Assembly (NCBI RefSeq): GCF_023195895.1
Contig: NZ_JALPRK010000029.1
Coordinates: forward strand, 1-56,295
Length of the DNA stretch: 56,295 bases
Origin: Paenibacillus mellifer
GTDB lineage: Bacteria > Bacillota > Bacilli > Paenibacillales > Paenibacillaceae
Direction: 5' to 3'
In this document: positions 43,297 through 51,816 of the stretch, piece by piece
Layout of the letters: each line of letters begins with the position of its first letter
Numbering within the stretch: position 1 is the stretch's first letter
The notes under the pieces: generated by a model
Told to the model about the DNA's origin: nothing
The model's database searches: none
Seen by the model: the letters and a program-made list of their open reading frames with translations, nothing else
Made by a program: the position numbers and the translations under genes

Positions 43297-43804
43297 CCAT
43301 ATCACCTTCCTTGCTGTTATGGGCGGACGGTTCTTCAATATTGGGGAGAACGGGCTGCGACTCCAGGAGGAGCAGCGCTTTGCCGTGCGGGTCACGGGTC
43401 AGTCCTGAAGCGTACAGCCCAGCGCGAAAGCACATATGCAGGCCCGGGACCTGACTAAGCGCAACTCGGCAGCTTAGTTGCCCCAATCGGGTCAACTGAG
43501 CCTGAAGCAGCCTCGCGCCGATGCCTCGGCCGCGGTACAGTGGATGCACGACTACCACGCAAAGCGTGCGGCCGTAATCCATGGCGCAAGCGACACCGGC
43601 CAACCGTTCCCCGTCTTCCGCACGGATCCGGGCGACGAGCAGGGAGCAGCCGGGCCGGTTTAAGTCGCTGGGGGTCAGCCGAAGCAGGCCCCGGAGGACG
43701 GCGGACGAGACGTGACCGGAGCCGTATTTGCGTACGAAAGCCAGTATTTCGCCATGTTGCAGCGCCCAAGGGACCTCATCCAAAGTCACGCCTCTAATCT
43801 CCAT
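43253..43804 (-). CDS. GNAT family N-acetyltransferase
   Basis: 183-aa acetyltransferase. The acetyl-CoA-binding signature VVHPLYRGRGIGARLL (about 88-103) is clear, and the order of beta-strand 4, pyrophosphate loop and helix is standard. Start ATG 43804 with AGGAGGG eight bases upstream. It overlaps the following ATP-grasp gene and is separated from the next upstream ATP-grasp gene by repeat elements. It may modify a product or substrate of the ATP-grasp proteins, or be an independent protein; its acceptor is unknown. Confidence 0.85.
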   Translation of the reverse strand: MEIRGVTLDEVPWALQHGEILAFVRKYGSGHVSSAVLRGLLRLTPSDLNRPGCSLLVARIRAEDGERLAGVACAMDYGRTLCVVVVHPLYRGRGIGARLLQAQLTRLGQLSCRVALSQVPGLHMCFRAGLYASGLTRDPHGKALLLLESQPVLPNIEEPSAHNSKEGDMVVTPRPGHPDLVPQ

Positions 43805-43827
43805 CACTTCCGCCCTCCTATAAGGTA

Positions 43828-43996
43828 GTTCAAAAAGTCATCTTTGGATCACGAAGTAGTGCAGTGAAGCTGACTTGGCGTCGAATCTTGAATTCAGCCG
43901 GGCCTTCCGTTGCTCACGTACCCAAAACGTACGCTGCGCTACTCAGTCCCTAGCTTCATCCAACCTTCTCGGTGCTCCCAATCTAACTTTTTGAAC
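43828..43996. mobile_element. MITE-like element with 11-bp inverted ends
   Basis: Ends are perfect inverted repeats GTTCAAAAAGT (43828-43838) and ACTTTTTGAAC (43986-43996); the inside has further complementary blocks (GAAGCT/AGCTTC, CACGTAC/GTACG) and no coding capacity. It looks like a non-autonomous transposable or folded intergenic element of about 169 bp. An 84-bp partial copy follows. Confidence 0.65.
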
Positions 43997-44008
43997 CTTG
44001 ATTGTAAT

Positions 44009-44092
44009 GGTAGTTCAAAAAGTCATCTTTGGATCACGAAGTAGTGCAGTGAAGCTGACTTGGCGTCGAATCTTGAATTCAGCCGGGCCTTC
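44009..44092. repeat. Partial second copy of the MITE-like element
   Basis: 84 bases identical to 43824-43907, including the left end, then cut off exactly one base before the stop codon of the next ATP-grasp gene. The right half is missing. This suggests that the insertion or a later deletion trimmed the 3' end of that gene. Confidence 0.85.
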
Positions 44093-45217
44093 TCACACTT
44101 TAGATTTCGGTTGACGGGACAAGTATTGGCTGTATTGGAATATTCGCTCCAATGATTTCTTGCGGATATGGGGCTCGTCGAACTTCATCGGCTTGGCGTT
44201 GGCTTCGAAGAACCAGAGGCGTCCGTCCGTATCGATCCCTAAATCCATCGACATTTCTCCAAGCAGGAAGCCGGATTCCTTCTCAATCTGCTTGGCGATC
44301 AGGAGCGCGCTGGATTTGATCCGACTTAGAAGGAGCGCCGTCATCTCCGGCCCGAAGGCGGGTAGAAGCATCTTCTCCGGATCCTCGATGCTTCCGCCTT
44401 GGGGAACGTGGGTCGTGATCCGTTTCGGACCGGCGAGACGGGCGCCGATCCCGGTCACCATCCAGATGCCTTTACTGTTTTTTTGTACGAGCACACGCAT
44501 GTCGAAGTGACGGCCTCGATAGGAAGTCAATTCGATACTCTCCTGCATGATGTAAGGTGTGTTTCCTGCTTCCTTCTTGATTCTTTTCCATAACAAGGGG
44601 AGCTTGGCGGTCTTATAAACGACGTTTCGGCGCCGCTTTCCTTGAATCGTGAGTCGGTACGGTTTGATATCGTTGACATCAAGTCGCAACAACATGATGC
44701 CCTTTCCGGCTTTACCGCTTTCCGGTTTGAGGTAAAGGCAGCCAAATTTCTCCAGCATTGCGGCCAGCGTTTTGGGGCCCAGCATTTTTTTCGTATCTGG
44801 CACGAGCGTCTTGGTAGACCGACCTTTCTTCAACCATTCAAACAAGCGCCGCTTATTGAAGAAGAATGGATTAAAGAGATGGATGGTCTCGTGCTCGATC
44901 ACCTCGTCGATTTTACGGCGTACCTCCGGTTTCTTCTCATCCTCCCGCAGCGGAATGCGGTTGTAGATGACATCGGGCAAGGGGAACCATTGCTTCTTCC
45001 ACGCTTTGTCTTCCGGATGGAACAAATATCCTTGAACACGTTTGGCGCCAAGCTTCAAGTCCTTGGCCGTGACGACATAAACGGGATATTCCAGCTCTTG
45101 CCCGGTTTTGACGAGATCCCTGAAGTTGCTGCGATTTCCGCGGAACAGCTTGTCGGTATCATCCACCGTTAACACGGCGACGACCGGCTTCTTATCGCTC
45201 AAGAGCGGATTGCTCAT
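44093..45217 (-). CDS. YheC/YheD-family ATP-grasp protein 2 (short form)
   Basis: 374-aa ATP-grasp member. It opens KPVVAVLTVDD, has DVIYNRIPLRED, the nucleotide loop KPESGKAGKGI, HFDMRVLVQK, and the metal motif FFEANAKP. ATG 45217 overlaps the upstream stop (ATGA), with GGAGGAGGG as ribosome site, so it is translated with protein 3. Its stop codon adjoins a truncated repeat copy, so the natural C-terminus may have been slightly altered. Confidence 0.82.
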   Translation of the reverse strand: MSNPLLSDKKPVVAVLTVDDTDKLFRGNRSNFRDLVKTGQELEYPVYVVTAKDLKLGAKRVQGYLFHPEDKAWKKQWFPLPDVIYNRIPLREDEKKPEVRRKIDEVIEHETIHLFNPFFFNKRRLFEWLKKGRSTKTLVPDTKKMLGPKTLAAMLEKFGCLYLKPESGKAGKGIMLLRLDVNDIKPYRLTIQGKRRRNVVYKTAKLPLLWKRIKKEAGNTPYIMQESIELTSYRGRHFDMRVLVQKNSKGIWMVTGIGARLAGPKRITTHVPQGGSIEDPEKMLLPAFGPEMTALLLSRIKSSALLIAKQIEKESGFLLGEMSMDLGIDTDGRLWFFEANAKPMKFDEPHIRKKSLERIFQYSQYLSRQPKSKV

Positions 45218-46590
45218 GAGCCATCCCTCCTCCGGAATTTGCTCAAGTAGAGGCAATGATCCAAGATATGGTCTACCGACGCCTTCCCTTCTGCCCGGAG
45301 CGAAGGATGCTTGAAGATCGAACGACCCGGTTTGGCGTTGGCTTCGAACATCCAGATCTTCTCTTCCCGGTCAATCCCGATATCAAAACCGATTTCGCCG
45401 ATCAGATGCTGTTGATGGGATTCGATCGCTTCGGCCAACGTGATCGCAACGGACTTGGCGTTCCGCAGCACCTCATCGGCACGTGCGCCAAACGCTCTGC
45501 TGAGTGCCTGATCCGGCGTGAGCAGGGAGCCGCCGTTCTTCAAGTGGGTCGTCACGCTGCCTTTACCGGCTTTTTTCGCCCCTATGCCTACGACAACCCA
45601 TTGGTTTTTCCCGTTCTTATGCATGTGGAACCGGAAATCGATCGGGCAGCTGTCGATTTCGATCAGGCGGATGCCCTGCTGGGCCACATATCCGCGGAGC
45701 GCCCGCCCGTGTCGGGCTTGCAGCGTGCGCATTAGGCTGGCGAAGGAAGAGAAGCGCAGCAAGGCGTTGCGTCCATTTTTCCGATACCTGGCGTAGTATC
45801 CGCTCCTTGGGATATAGGACAGACGGTAGATCCCGTTGCCTAGGCTGCCGCTGTTTGGCTTGTAATACACGAGGGAATGCCGATCTAGCATCTCCTTAAT
45901 TTGCTCGGGCGTCGGGCTCATGATCGATTCGGGAACGTAACGGCCAACGGCGGTGTCTTTCTCCAGCAACCGGTAAATATCGGACTTATTAAAGAAGCTC
46001 CAGTTAAAGAAAGGAATTCTCCGGCGGACGAACCGTTCCCGAAGCTGATTGATCGAACTTGTGGTTTCAGCGCGGCGGCTGGGCAGACGGTTGTATACAA
46101 CGTCGGGCAAGGGCACCCGCTTCCGCATGAAGCGGCCCGCCTCGTTAAGAAAGTAGCCGGTCACGGTATCGTCCTCCCAGTGGATATCCCGCGGGGTGAA
46201 CGCAAAAATAAATGAGATCTTGCTGCCCTGTCTGAGCAGCTGTTTAATGAAACCGGTACGAGAGCCGAACGGATTCGTCTGTGAGGACACCGGACCATCG
46301 GACAAGACGCCGATGAGCGGGCCGATCTGCACTTCCCCCTCCTGAAGGCTTCGAAGGTAGACGCCGCCGGGTTTTGGGATTTTAATGCCTCTGCGGACGC
46401 CGCCGGCAAGGTAAAGGTGTTTTCCCGCTTTATTAATTCGTTTGATGGTGGCGGGAACCCGTTCTCCGCCGAGTCTTAGATGCATCGACTTTTTTCCGGA
46501 CAGCTTCAGATTCTTCATTAGAGCCCCTGACACGTAAACCACCCGTTCGGGGGCTTGCGTGAAATGGACGTTGCAAAAAGTCAAACTCAT
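45214..46590 (-). CDS. YheC/YheD-family ATP-grasp protein 3 (long form)
   Basis: 458-aa member with an extra N-terminal beta-rich domain (about 1-100, MSLTFCNVHFTQAPERVVYV) before the common core, as in YheD-like proteins. Core motifs: GPLIGVLSDG, DVVYNRLPSR, FNKSDIYRLLEK, loop KPNSGSLGNGI, IDFRFHMHKNG and FEANAKPG. Start ATG 46590, ten bases after AGGAGG; the longer frame upstream would cover the end of protein 4 and is not supported. Confidence 0.83.
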   Translation of the reverse strand: MSLTFCNVHFTQAPERVVYVSGALMKNLKLSGKKSMHLRLGGERVPATIKRINKAGKHLYLAGGVRRGIKIPKPGGVYLRSLQEGEVQIGPLIGVLSDGPVSSQTNPFGSRTGFIKQLLRQGSKISFIFAFTPRDIHWEDDTVTGYFLNEAGRFMRKRVPLPDVVYNRLPSRRAETTSSINQLRERFVRRRIPFFNWSFFNKSDIYRLLEKDTAVGRYVPESIMSPTPEQIKEMLDRHSLVYYKPNSGSLGNGIYRLSYIPRSGYYARYRKNGRNALLRFSSFASLMRTLQARHGRALRGYVAQQGIRLIEIDSCPIDFRFHMHKNGKNQWVVVGIGAKKAGKGSVTTHLKNGGSLLTPDQALSRAFGARADEVLRNAKSVAITLAEAIESHQQHLIGEIGFDIGIDREEKIWMFEANAKPGRSIFKHPSLRAEGKASVDHILDHCLYLSKFRRRDGS

Positions 46591-46613
46591 GGATTTTATC
46601 CTCCTAAAAGTGA

Positions 46614-47726
46614 TCAGGGTTTGCTCAGCAGTAAATAGCGGGCGTAGCCAATCGGATTCTCCAGCGACCTTCTGGCGGTTTCCGGATCGCCGATTCGAAA
46701 GAATGAGGATCGCCCCGGTTTGGAGTTGACCTCCAGCACCCATACGCAGCCTTGGCGGTCTACGCCGAAATCAAGGCCCAGTTCCGCCAGCCTGCCGAAA
46801 CGGGTCTCCAGATAGGCCGGAATCAAGAGTGACAGTTTGCGGATCGCTGCTTCAGCGGCTTTGCCGCCCTGCTCCCCGAGTTCTCGTATGAGAAAAGGCA
46901 GAGCCCGGTGGGCAGTACCCCCTCCGTGCAGATTGGAGGTTAACGAATCTTTACGGCCGACGCGGGCCGCCATTCCCGTTAAGCTCCATTCACCTTGGGC
47001 GTTCTTCTGCATGAGGACGCGGACGTCAAATGGCTCGCCGTCAGCGCTGTTCAGCTGCAAATACGGCTGAATCAGGAAGGGGCGTCTTCCGGTAAATCGG
47101 TCGACCCATTCCAGCCCCGCTTGTTTGGTGAGAAAACGGCGCCGGAACATCGTATTCCGTTCGCTCCGGCCCATCACCCTGATTTCATCGCGAGGCGGAT
47201 GATATTTGACATGCAGCGTCCGTTTGCCATGCGTACCGTTACGCGGTTTCAAGAACGCCTCGCCAGCATGGGTTTGCAGCCATTTGTCCAGTTGAGGCTG
47301 CCCTTGATAAAGCACGGTCTCCGGTAAATGTTCGGCGACCTCCGGACATTCAAGCAGAGCTTGATAGACGACCCATTTGCCCGCAAGCCCTCGGGCCAGA
47401 TAGACGAAGGGATGCTCGGCAGCCAACCGTTCGAGTAGGCGATGCTTACGTAGCTGATGCTTGCGGTCGTGGGTGAAGCAGCGGTCGTATATAATGTCGG
47501 GTCTGGGGGACCATTTGCGAATCCAGGTCCCGTGTTCATACGTGTAGGACGGAATGCCGGCGGCGTTCCCCGAAGCAATCCAACCTAAACAGAAGACAAT
47601 CACAGAGAGGCCCTGTCTTTCACCGATATAACATAATCTGCGGCAGAACGCGGCTTCCGCGAATGGAAGCAGCCCGTCGCTTTCGGCGACTAGGATCCCA
47701 ACGGTCCCTTGAGGTGTTTTGATCAT
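46614..47726 (-). CDS. YheC/YheD-family ATP-grasp protein 4 (short form, altered loop)
   Basis: 370-aa member. It opens GTVGILVAESDG and has DIIYDRCFTHDR, FDVRVLMQK, SNLHGGG and LEVNSKPG. The nucleotide loop reads KPRNGTHGKRT, lacking the second glycine-Ile found in the four paralogues (GKGI type), so ATP binding may differ. GGAAGGAGGG precedes ATG 47726. It is spaced 23 bases before protein 3. Confidence 0.82.
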   Translation of the reverse strand: MIKTPQGTVGILVAESDGLLPFAEAAFCRRLCYIGERQGLSVIVFCLGWIASGNAAGIPSYTYEHGTWIRKWSPRPDIIYDRCFTHDRKHQLRKHRLLERLAAEHPFVYLARGLAGKWVVYQALLECPEVAEHLPETVLYQGQPQLDKWLQTHAGEAFLKPRNGTHGKRTLHVKYHPPRDEIRVMGRSERNTMFRRRFLTKQAGLEWVDRFTGRRPFLIQPYLQLNSADGEPFDVRVLMQKNAQGEWSLTGMAARVGRKDSLTSNLHGGGTAHRALPFLIRELGEQGGKAAEAAIRKLSLLIPAYLETRFGRLAELGLDFGVDRQGCVWVLEVNSKPGRSSFFRIGDPETARRSLENPIGYARYLLLSKP

Positions 47727-47767
47727 GACGGAATCCCTCCTTCCAAGAGGCCCTTATAGTGCTACTT

Positions 47768-49135
47768 TCAATAACCGGACAAATATCGGGTGTACTCAAT
47801 CACTTGCTTGACCGACGGTCGGATCTTGCCTTCGCCTATCGGGGTATTATCATTTTTGGACGGTTTGGAGTTGACCTCCAGCAGCCACACCCGGCCGCTC
47901 GTTTCCACCGCCAAATCGATGCCGAATTCCCCGAAGTGGGCTGGGATTTGAGCATCGACACTCTGGGCGATATCCAGGGCCGCCTTCTTCAGCTTCGAGG
48001 CGACTTTCCCCTTCACCCCTTGCGGCAGCGAACTGCGGGCGATCGCGTCCTTCACCGTGCTGAGGGTTCCCCCGCGAGCCAGGTTGGAGACGAAATGCTG
48101 ACTTCCGGCGATCCGTGCCACAATGGAGGTCGTGTTCCATTTGCCGGAGAAGTTCTTCTGAACCAGCGCACGAAAATCCACCGGCCGATGATCCACTTCG
48201 ATTAAATGAAGCCCCTGCTGGATCTGATAGCGGGTCGCCTTCATCTTGCCGGAGAGCGATGTAAACAGCTTGGTGAGATTTGGATAAACCTGCCTCCGCG
48301 TACCGCCAACCTGGGCGGTTAATGTCTGAAAGGCTCCGCCTTCGAGCCGCGAGATGCGGATGATGCCCTTGCCTAAGCTGCCTTTGATCGGCTTCAGGAA
48401 GACGACCGGATATTTGGCGCACATCGCTTTCAGCATGGCGTAATTTCGGAACAGATGGGATTCCGGCAAGTAACGTTGTACGGAGGTGTCTCGGCCAATA
48501 GCGTCGAATACTTCGGTTTTGTCGAGATACTTTTCATTGAAAAAATGGCTCCCGTAGCGGGATTTTACTTCTTTCATAAAATGCTGTACGCTAGGTTTGT
48601 TCTCCAATTTCCGCGAATTCAGCCGGTTGTAGAAGACGTCTGCGGCAGGCAGCTGGGTTTGCTTCCACCCGTTGCCATAGACCCAGCCCGAGACCTGGCC
48701 CGCGCTGGTGCCAATATGGTTGGGCGTGAAGAAGTAAACGAACACCCCTTGGCGTGAGCAGGCGGTGACGAGCTCTTTACAGAATAAGGTCATTTGGCCA
48801 AACGGCCTTTCCGGATTGCCGGGGAAGTCCTGACTGAGCAGGATGCCTAACAGCGGACCCAATTGAAGGGTTGAGGAATGTGGCCGATAGATGAGTCGCA
48901 GCGACGACCGCGGCTGGATTCCCATTTTCCTTGCCAGGCCTGAACTCATGCGAACTCCGTCGGATCTGGATAAGGGAATAACTTTGACGCGGTGCCGGAA
49001 TGATCCGAAGGCGAGCAGAAGCGGAAGATGTGTCGGGATTTTCCATTGTTTGATCAGCATGTCTCCGAGCACGAGAATGTCATCTTCCAAAATGCCCGGA
49101 CTCATGATTTGTACCGTAATTTTTTTGGAGGGCAT
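47768..49135 (-). CDS. YheC/YheD-family ATP-grasp protein 5 (long form)
   Basis: 455-aa member, first in the leftward array. It carries an N-terminal beta-rich domain (about 1-105) like protein 3, then GPLLGILLSQD, DVFYNRLNSRK, FFNEKYLDKTEVF, loop KPIKGSLGKGI, VDFRALVQKN and LEVNSKPSK. GGAAGGAGAT precedes ATG 49135. The gap to yheB (49136-49375) is AT-balanced, with no further gene seen; the two are divergent. Confidence 0.83.
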   Translation of the reverse strand: MPSKKITVQIMSPGILEDDILVLGDMLIKQWKIPTHLPLLLAFGSFRHRVKVIPLSRSDGVRMSSGLARKMGIQPRSSLRLIYRPHSSTLQLGPLLGILLSQDFPGNPERPFGQMTLFCKELVTACSRQGVFVYFFTPNHIGTSAGQVSGWVYGNGWKQTQLPAADVFYNRLNSRKLENKPSVQHFMKEVKSRYGSHFFNEKYLDKTEVFDAIGRDTSVQRYLPESHLFRNYAMLKAMCAKYPVVFLKPIKGSLGKGIIRISRLEGGAFQTLTAQVGGTRRQVYPNLTKLFTSLSGKMKATRYQIQQGLHLIEVDHRPVDFRALVQKNFSGKWNTTSIVARIAGSQHFVSNLARGGTLSTVKDAIARSSLPQGVKGKVASKLKKAALDIAQSVDAQIPAHFGEFGIDLAVETSGRVWLLEVNSKPSKNDNTPIGEGKIRPSVKQVIEYTRYLSGY

Positions 49136-49375
49136 GAATGCGGATCTCCTTCCAAGCTAAGCTAGAGTCTTGGATGCAAGTAAAGTTCATCTGCGTAAAA
49201 TGCATGTAATGTATCATATGAGGACATAGAATCCTTGGTGATTAACCTATGCCCGTTTTCAGCGGCCTCAGGGCGAAGGGATGAACCGTTCATTCCCTTG
49301 TCGGGCGCGGCCTGAAGGCGGATTTCGTGGGTGATAGTTAGGGCGGCAGCCTAAGAGAAAGAAGGTGGAGGAAGG

Positions 49376-50539
49376 ATGCCCGATTGGCTTTACGTGTTGG
49401 TAAGCGTCGCGGTAGCTGCTTTTGTTGGCGGCGTCACCAATCACTTTGCGATCAAAATGCTGTTCCATCCGCGCAACCCCATACATATCGGCAAGTTCCA
49501 TGTTCCCTTTACGCCGGGACTTATTCCGAAACGCCGCGACGATATTGCCCAGTCGCTGGGCCAGGTCGTAGCGGAGTATCTCGTGACAGCCGAAGGCCTA
49601 CAGGAAACGGTGCTGCGACCGGAGTTCCGGAACAAGGCGGAAGATGCCTTGCGTGGGATCATTGAACGCTTGGACTCCAGTGAGTTGACGCTGCGGCAAG
49701 CCGCTTTGCGCGTATGGAGCGAGGCGGAGTATGAAGCACTGAAGACCCGATTGGCGGCAGCGGTTAGAGAAACGGCCATGCGGGGTTTCGCACGGCTGTG
49801 GGAGCACTCGGAGATGGGAAGCTTGCCGCTAAAGCAGCTCGTTCCCGGATGGTCCGAGGAGAACCGTAAGGCCTGGAGCGCCGCTTTGGCTGGGGCGCTG
49901 CTGGGAGTCGTTGAGGAAGAACTGCTGTCTGCCAGCGGTCAACGCATGCTGTCGCGAATGGCGGCTGGGATGATGGATAAAGCGGGCGGTTTCCTAGGCA
50001 CAATGGCCGCGATCTTTATGGATGAGGACAAATTGGTGCAGAAAATGACCCCGGCGCTCGTTCAAGCGCTGCGCGGCGAGGAGGCCGTGAGCAAAACAGC
50101 CCAAGCGATCGAATCGCGCCTGGAGCTGTACGGGGAGAAGCCGGTAGCGGAGCTGTTAGCCGCTTTAACTGGCGAGGAGGCGCTTGATTGGCTAAGCGGC
50201 AAGCTGGAGCAGCTGCCGTTGGAGCGGTGGCTGGAACAGGCGGAGAATCTTCCGCTCCGCTCGTTGATCGAACCGTGGAAGATACAGGCCATCGCGATGG
50301 TTCCGGTGCTGACGGATCGGTTGCTGCGCCTTGTCACCAAGGGGATTCCTTCTGCGATGCAGGCTGTGGATTTACCGGGCCTCGTCGAGGAGCAGGTGCA
50401 GAAATTTCCGGTGGAGCGCCTGGAGGAGGTTATCCTCAGCGTCTCGGGGAAGGAATTTCGCGCCATTACTTGGCTCGGCGTGCTGCTTGGCGGTATCATC
50501 GGCTTGTTCCAGTCGATGCTGATGCTGTGGACGGGATAG
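49376..50539 (+). CDS. yheB: YheB, DUF445 family membrane protein
   Basis: 387-aa DUF445 protein. An N-terminal membrane segment (about 3-22), then GGVTNHFAIKMLFHP and PFTPGLIPKRRDDIA, the family signature, a long helical middle region, and a C-terminal membrane segment (WLGVLLGGIIGLFQ). Function unknown; some members are spore-related. Its presence beside the YheC/YheD array and upstream of yheA repeats the Bacillus order. GGAGGAAGG precedes ATG 49376. Confidence 0.9.
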   Translation: MPDWLYVLVSVAVAAFVGGVTNHFAIKMLFHPRNPIHIGKFHVPFTPGLIPKRRDDIAQSLGQVVAEYLVTAEGLQETVLRPEFRNKAEDALRGIIERLDSSELTLRQAALRVWSEAEYEALKTRLAAAVRETAMRGFARLWEHSEMGSLPLKQLVPGWSEENRKAWSAALAGALLGVVEEELLSASGQRMLSRMAAGMMDKAGGFLGTMAAIFMDEDKLVQKMTPALVQALRGEEAVSKTAQAIESRLELYGEKPVAELLAALTGEEALDWLSGKLEQLPLERWLEQAENLPLRSLIEPWKIQAIAMVPVLTDRLLRLVTKGIPSAMQAVDLPGLVEEQVQKFPVERLEEVILSVSGKEFRAITWLGVLLGGIIGLFQSMLMLWTG

Positions 50540-50562
50540 GGGATAGGGCGGAGAACTGCCTG

Positions 50563-50667
50563 TTGAACCGTCCGGGCCACAAGATCGGGCTTGCCATGGC
50601 GTGCGTAGTGGTACTGACAGTGGTAATAACAACGAAACTTTTGCCTAACGCTTATGAGGAACGCTAA
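50563..50667 (+). CDS. Candidate 34-aa single-helix membrane peptide
   Basis: Short frame 23 bases after yheB with GCGGAG ten bases before a TTG start. It encodes a basic N-terminus (NRPGHK), one hydrophobic stretch of about 16 residues and a polar tail. Codon use is ordinary. It may be a real small protein or chance; no homologue is recognised. Confidence 0.3.
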   Translation: MNRPGHKIGLAMACVVVLTVVITTKLLPNAYEER

Positions 50668-50694
50668 TTGAGCCGAAAAGAGGCATAGAAAATT

Positions 50695-50828
50695 CTAACG
50701 CTTGCTGTAGAGCTTATTTCCCGATTTTTAATAAAACGGGGTTCGTTCCAACCCAATAGGGTGTCTGATCCGCGTTACATGTGGAAACCCTTGATTTTTG
50801 GGCAAATAAGCATCTAGATCAGCGTTAG
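50695..50828. repeat. 134-bp palindromic intergenic element
   Basis: Imperfect inverted ends of about 28 bases: CTAACGCT...GCTTATTTCCC (50695-50722) and its near reverse complement GGGCAAATAAGC...AGCGTTAG (50800-50828). Inside there are smaller palindromes such as ACCCAATAGGGT. No gene is seen in the 275-base gap. It resembles the element near 12290. Confidence 0.6.
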
Positions 50829-50942
50829 TGCAAATTGTTGTTGCGACATTAGCTCAAGGTGTTACATCGTTCGCCAATATAGTACGAGACAGGCCCGCCT
50901 TAAGGCAGCTTGTACCCTTAATTAATTTGGAGGTTTTTATCA

Positions 50943-51287
50943 ATGAACATTTACGACAAAGCGCATGAACTGGCGGCAGCCTTGAAGGATAGCCCGGAGG
51001 TAACCGAAATTACAGCAGCGATGAAGCTAGTGGATGCCGATCCCGAGAGCAAACGGATGCTGGATGAATTCCGGGTTCGCCAAAATGAAATGCAACAGCG
51101 GATGATGGCTGGAGAAATGCCGTCGCAGGAAGAAATGGAACAGATGGAGAAGCAGTTCGAGGTGCTGAGCTTGAACCTCAATATCCGCCGTTTGTTTGAC
51201 GCTGAACGCCGGCTTAGTGTGATTATTCAGGACGTCAACAAGATTATTACGGACAGTCTGGCTCACCTGTACGGCGCGGGGATCTAA
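50943..51287 (+). CDS. yheA: YheA, YlbF/YmcA family protein
   Basis: 114-aa helical protein of the YlbF/YmcA (DUF964) family, whose best known members form a complex affecting RNase Y and competence/sporulation. The pattern YDKAHELAAALKDSPEV near the N-terminus and the long coiled middle are typical. GGAGG precedes ATG 50943. The pairing with yheB matches Bacillus. Confidence 0.9.
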   Translation: MNIYDKAHELAAALKDSPEVTEITAAMKLVDADPESKRMLDEFRVRQNEMQQRMMAGEMPSQEEMEQMEKQFEVLSLNLNIRRLFDAERRLSVIIQDVNKIITDSLAHLYGAGI

Positions 51288-51425
51288 ATCTCCGCATCCG
51301 CCCGTATCTTAGATTAGCAAGTTTCTATCATATTCCTGCAGCCCCGTTCATAGAGATAGAAGAGACAAGGTACAGCGAACTGAATCTCATATCTCGTAAT
51401 CTATGAAATAAAGGAGCTGCGGAAG

Positions 51426-51719
51426 ATGAAAACCGTTAAAAAACCAAGTAAATGGAAGCATGTCGTTTATCTGATTCTGGCATTGGCGATGCTCATATAT
51501 GCGCTGCCGATGATTTCCTTTGAACCTGGAGCTGGTTGGGTGTCGCTGTTTGGCGCGGTGTGGGCAGGGTTTGCTTTCCTTGTGATCGGGGCTCACCTGC
51601 ATTTCCTCTTGGGCGTAGGGGAGGAGAAGCAACGCGAGCTGGATCGAATCCGGCGGGCGAAATATCGCGAATGGGAGCTTCAATGGCAAGAGGACGGCAA
51701 GCGTGGAGAAAATGCATAA
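51426..51719 (+). CDS. Hypothetical two-helix membrane protein
   Basis: 97-aa protein with a basic N-terminus, two hydrophobic segments (about 12-30 and 38-63) and a charged, probably coiled C-terminal tail (EEKQRELDRIRRAKYREWE). No family recognised. AAAGGAG precedes ATG 51426. A terminator follows. Confidence 0.75.
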   Translation: MKTVKKPSKWKHVVYLILALAMLIYALPMISFEPGAGWVSLFGAVWAGFAFLVIGAHLHFLLGVGEEKQRELDRIRRAKYREWELQWQEDGKRGENA

Positions 51720-51746
51720 GCTTCAGGCTTAGCCTGATCATGGACA

Positions 51747-51792
51747 GGGACAGTCCCGGAAGAAGATCACTCTTCCGGGACTGTCCCTTTTT
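51747..51792. terminator. Terminator between convergent genes
   Basis: Perfect 17-bp arms (GGGACAGTCCCGGAAGA / TCTTCCGGGACTGTCCC) around seven bases, followed by TTTTT. Confidence 0.95.
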
Positions 51793-51816
51793 CGTCCCTG
51801 CTCATGGAGCACTCCA

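Noticed and set aside
43824..44092. Repeated units as a CRISPR array
   Set aside because: Only two unequal copies of 84 bases with a spacer that belongs to the same palindromic element, and no cas genes.
46591..46743. 51-codon N-terminal extension of ATP-grasp protein 3
   Set aside because: It lies over the end of protein 4 and has no ribosome site; AGGAGG sits before ATG 46590.
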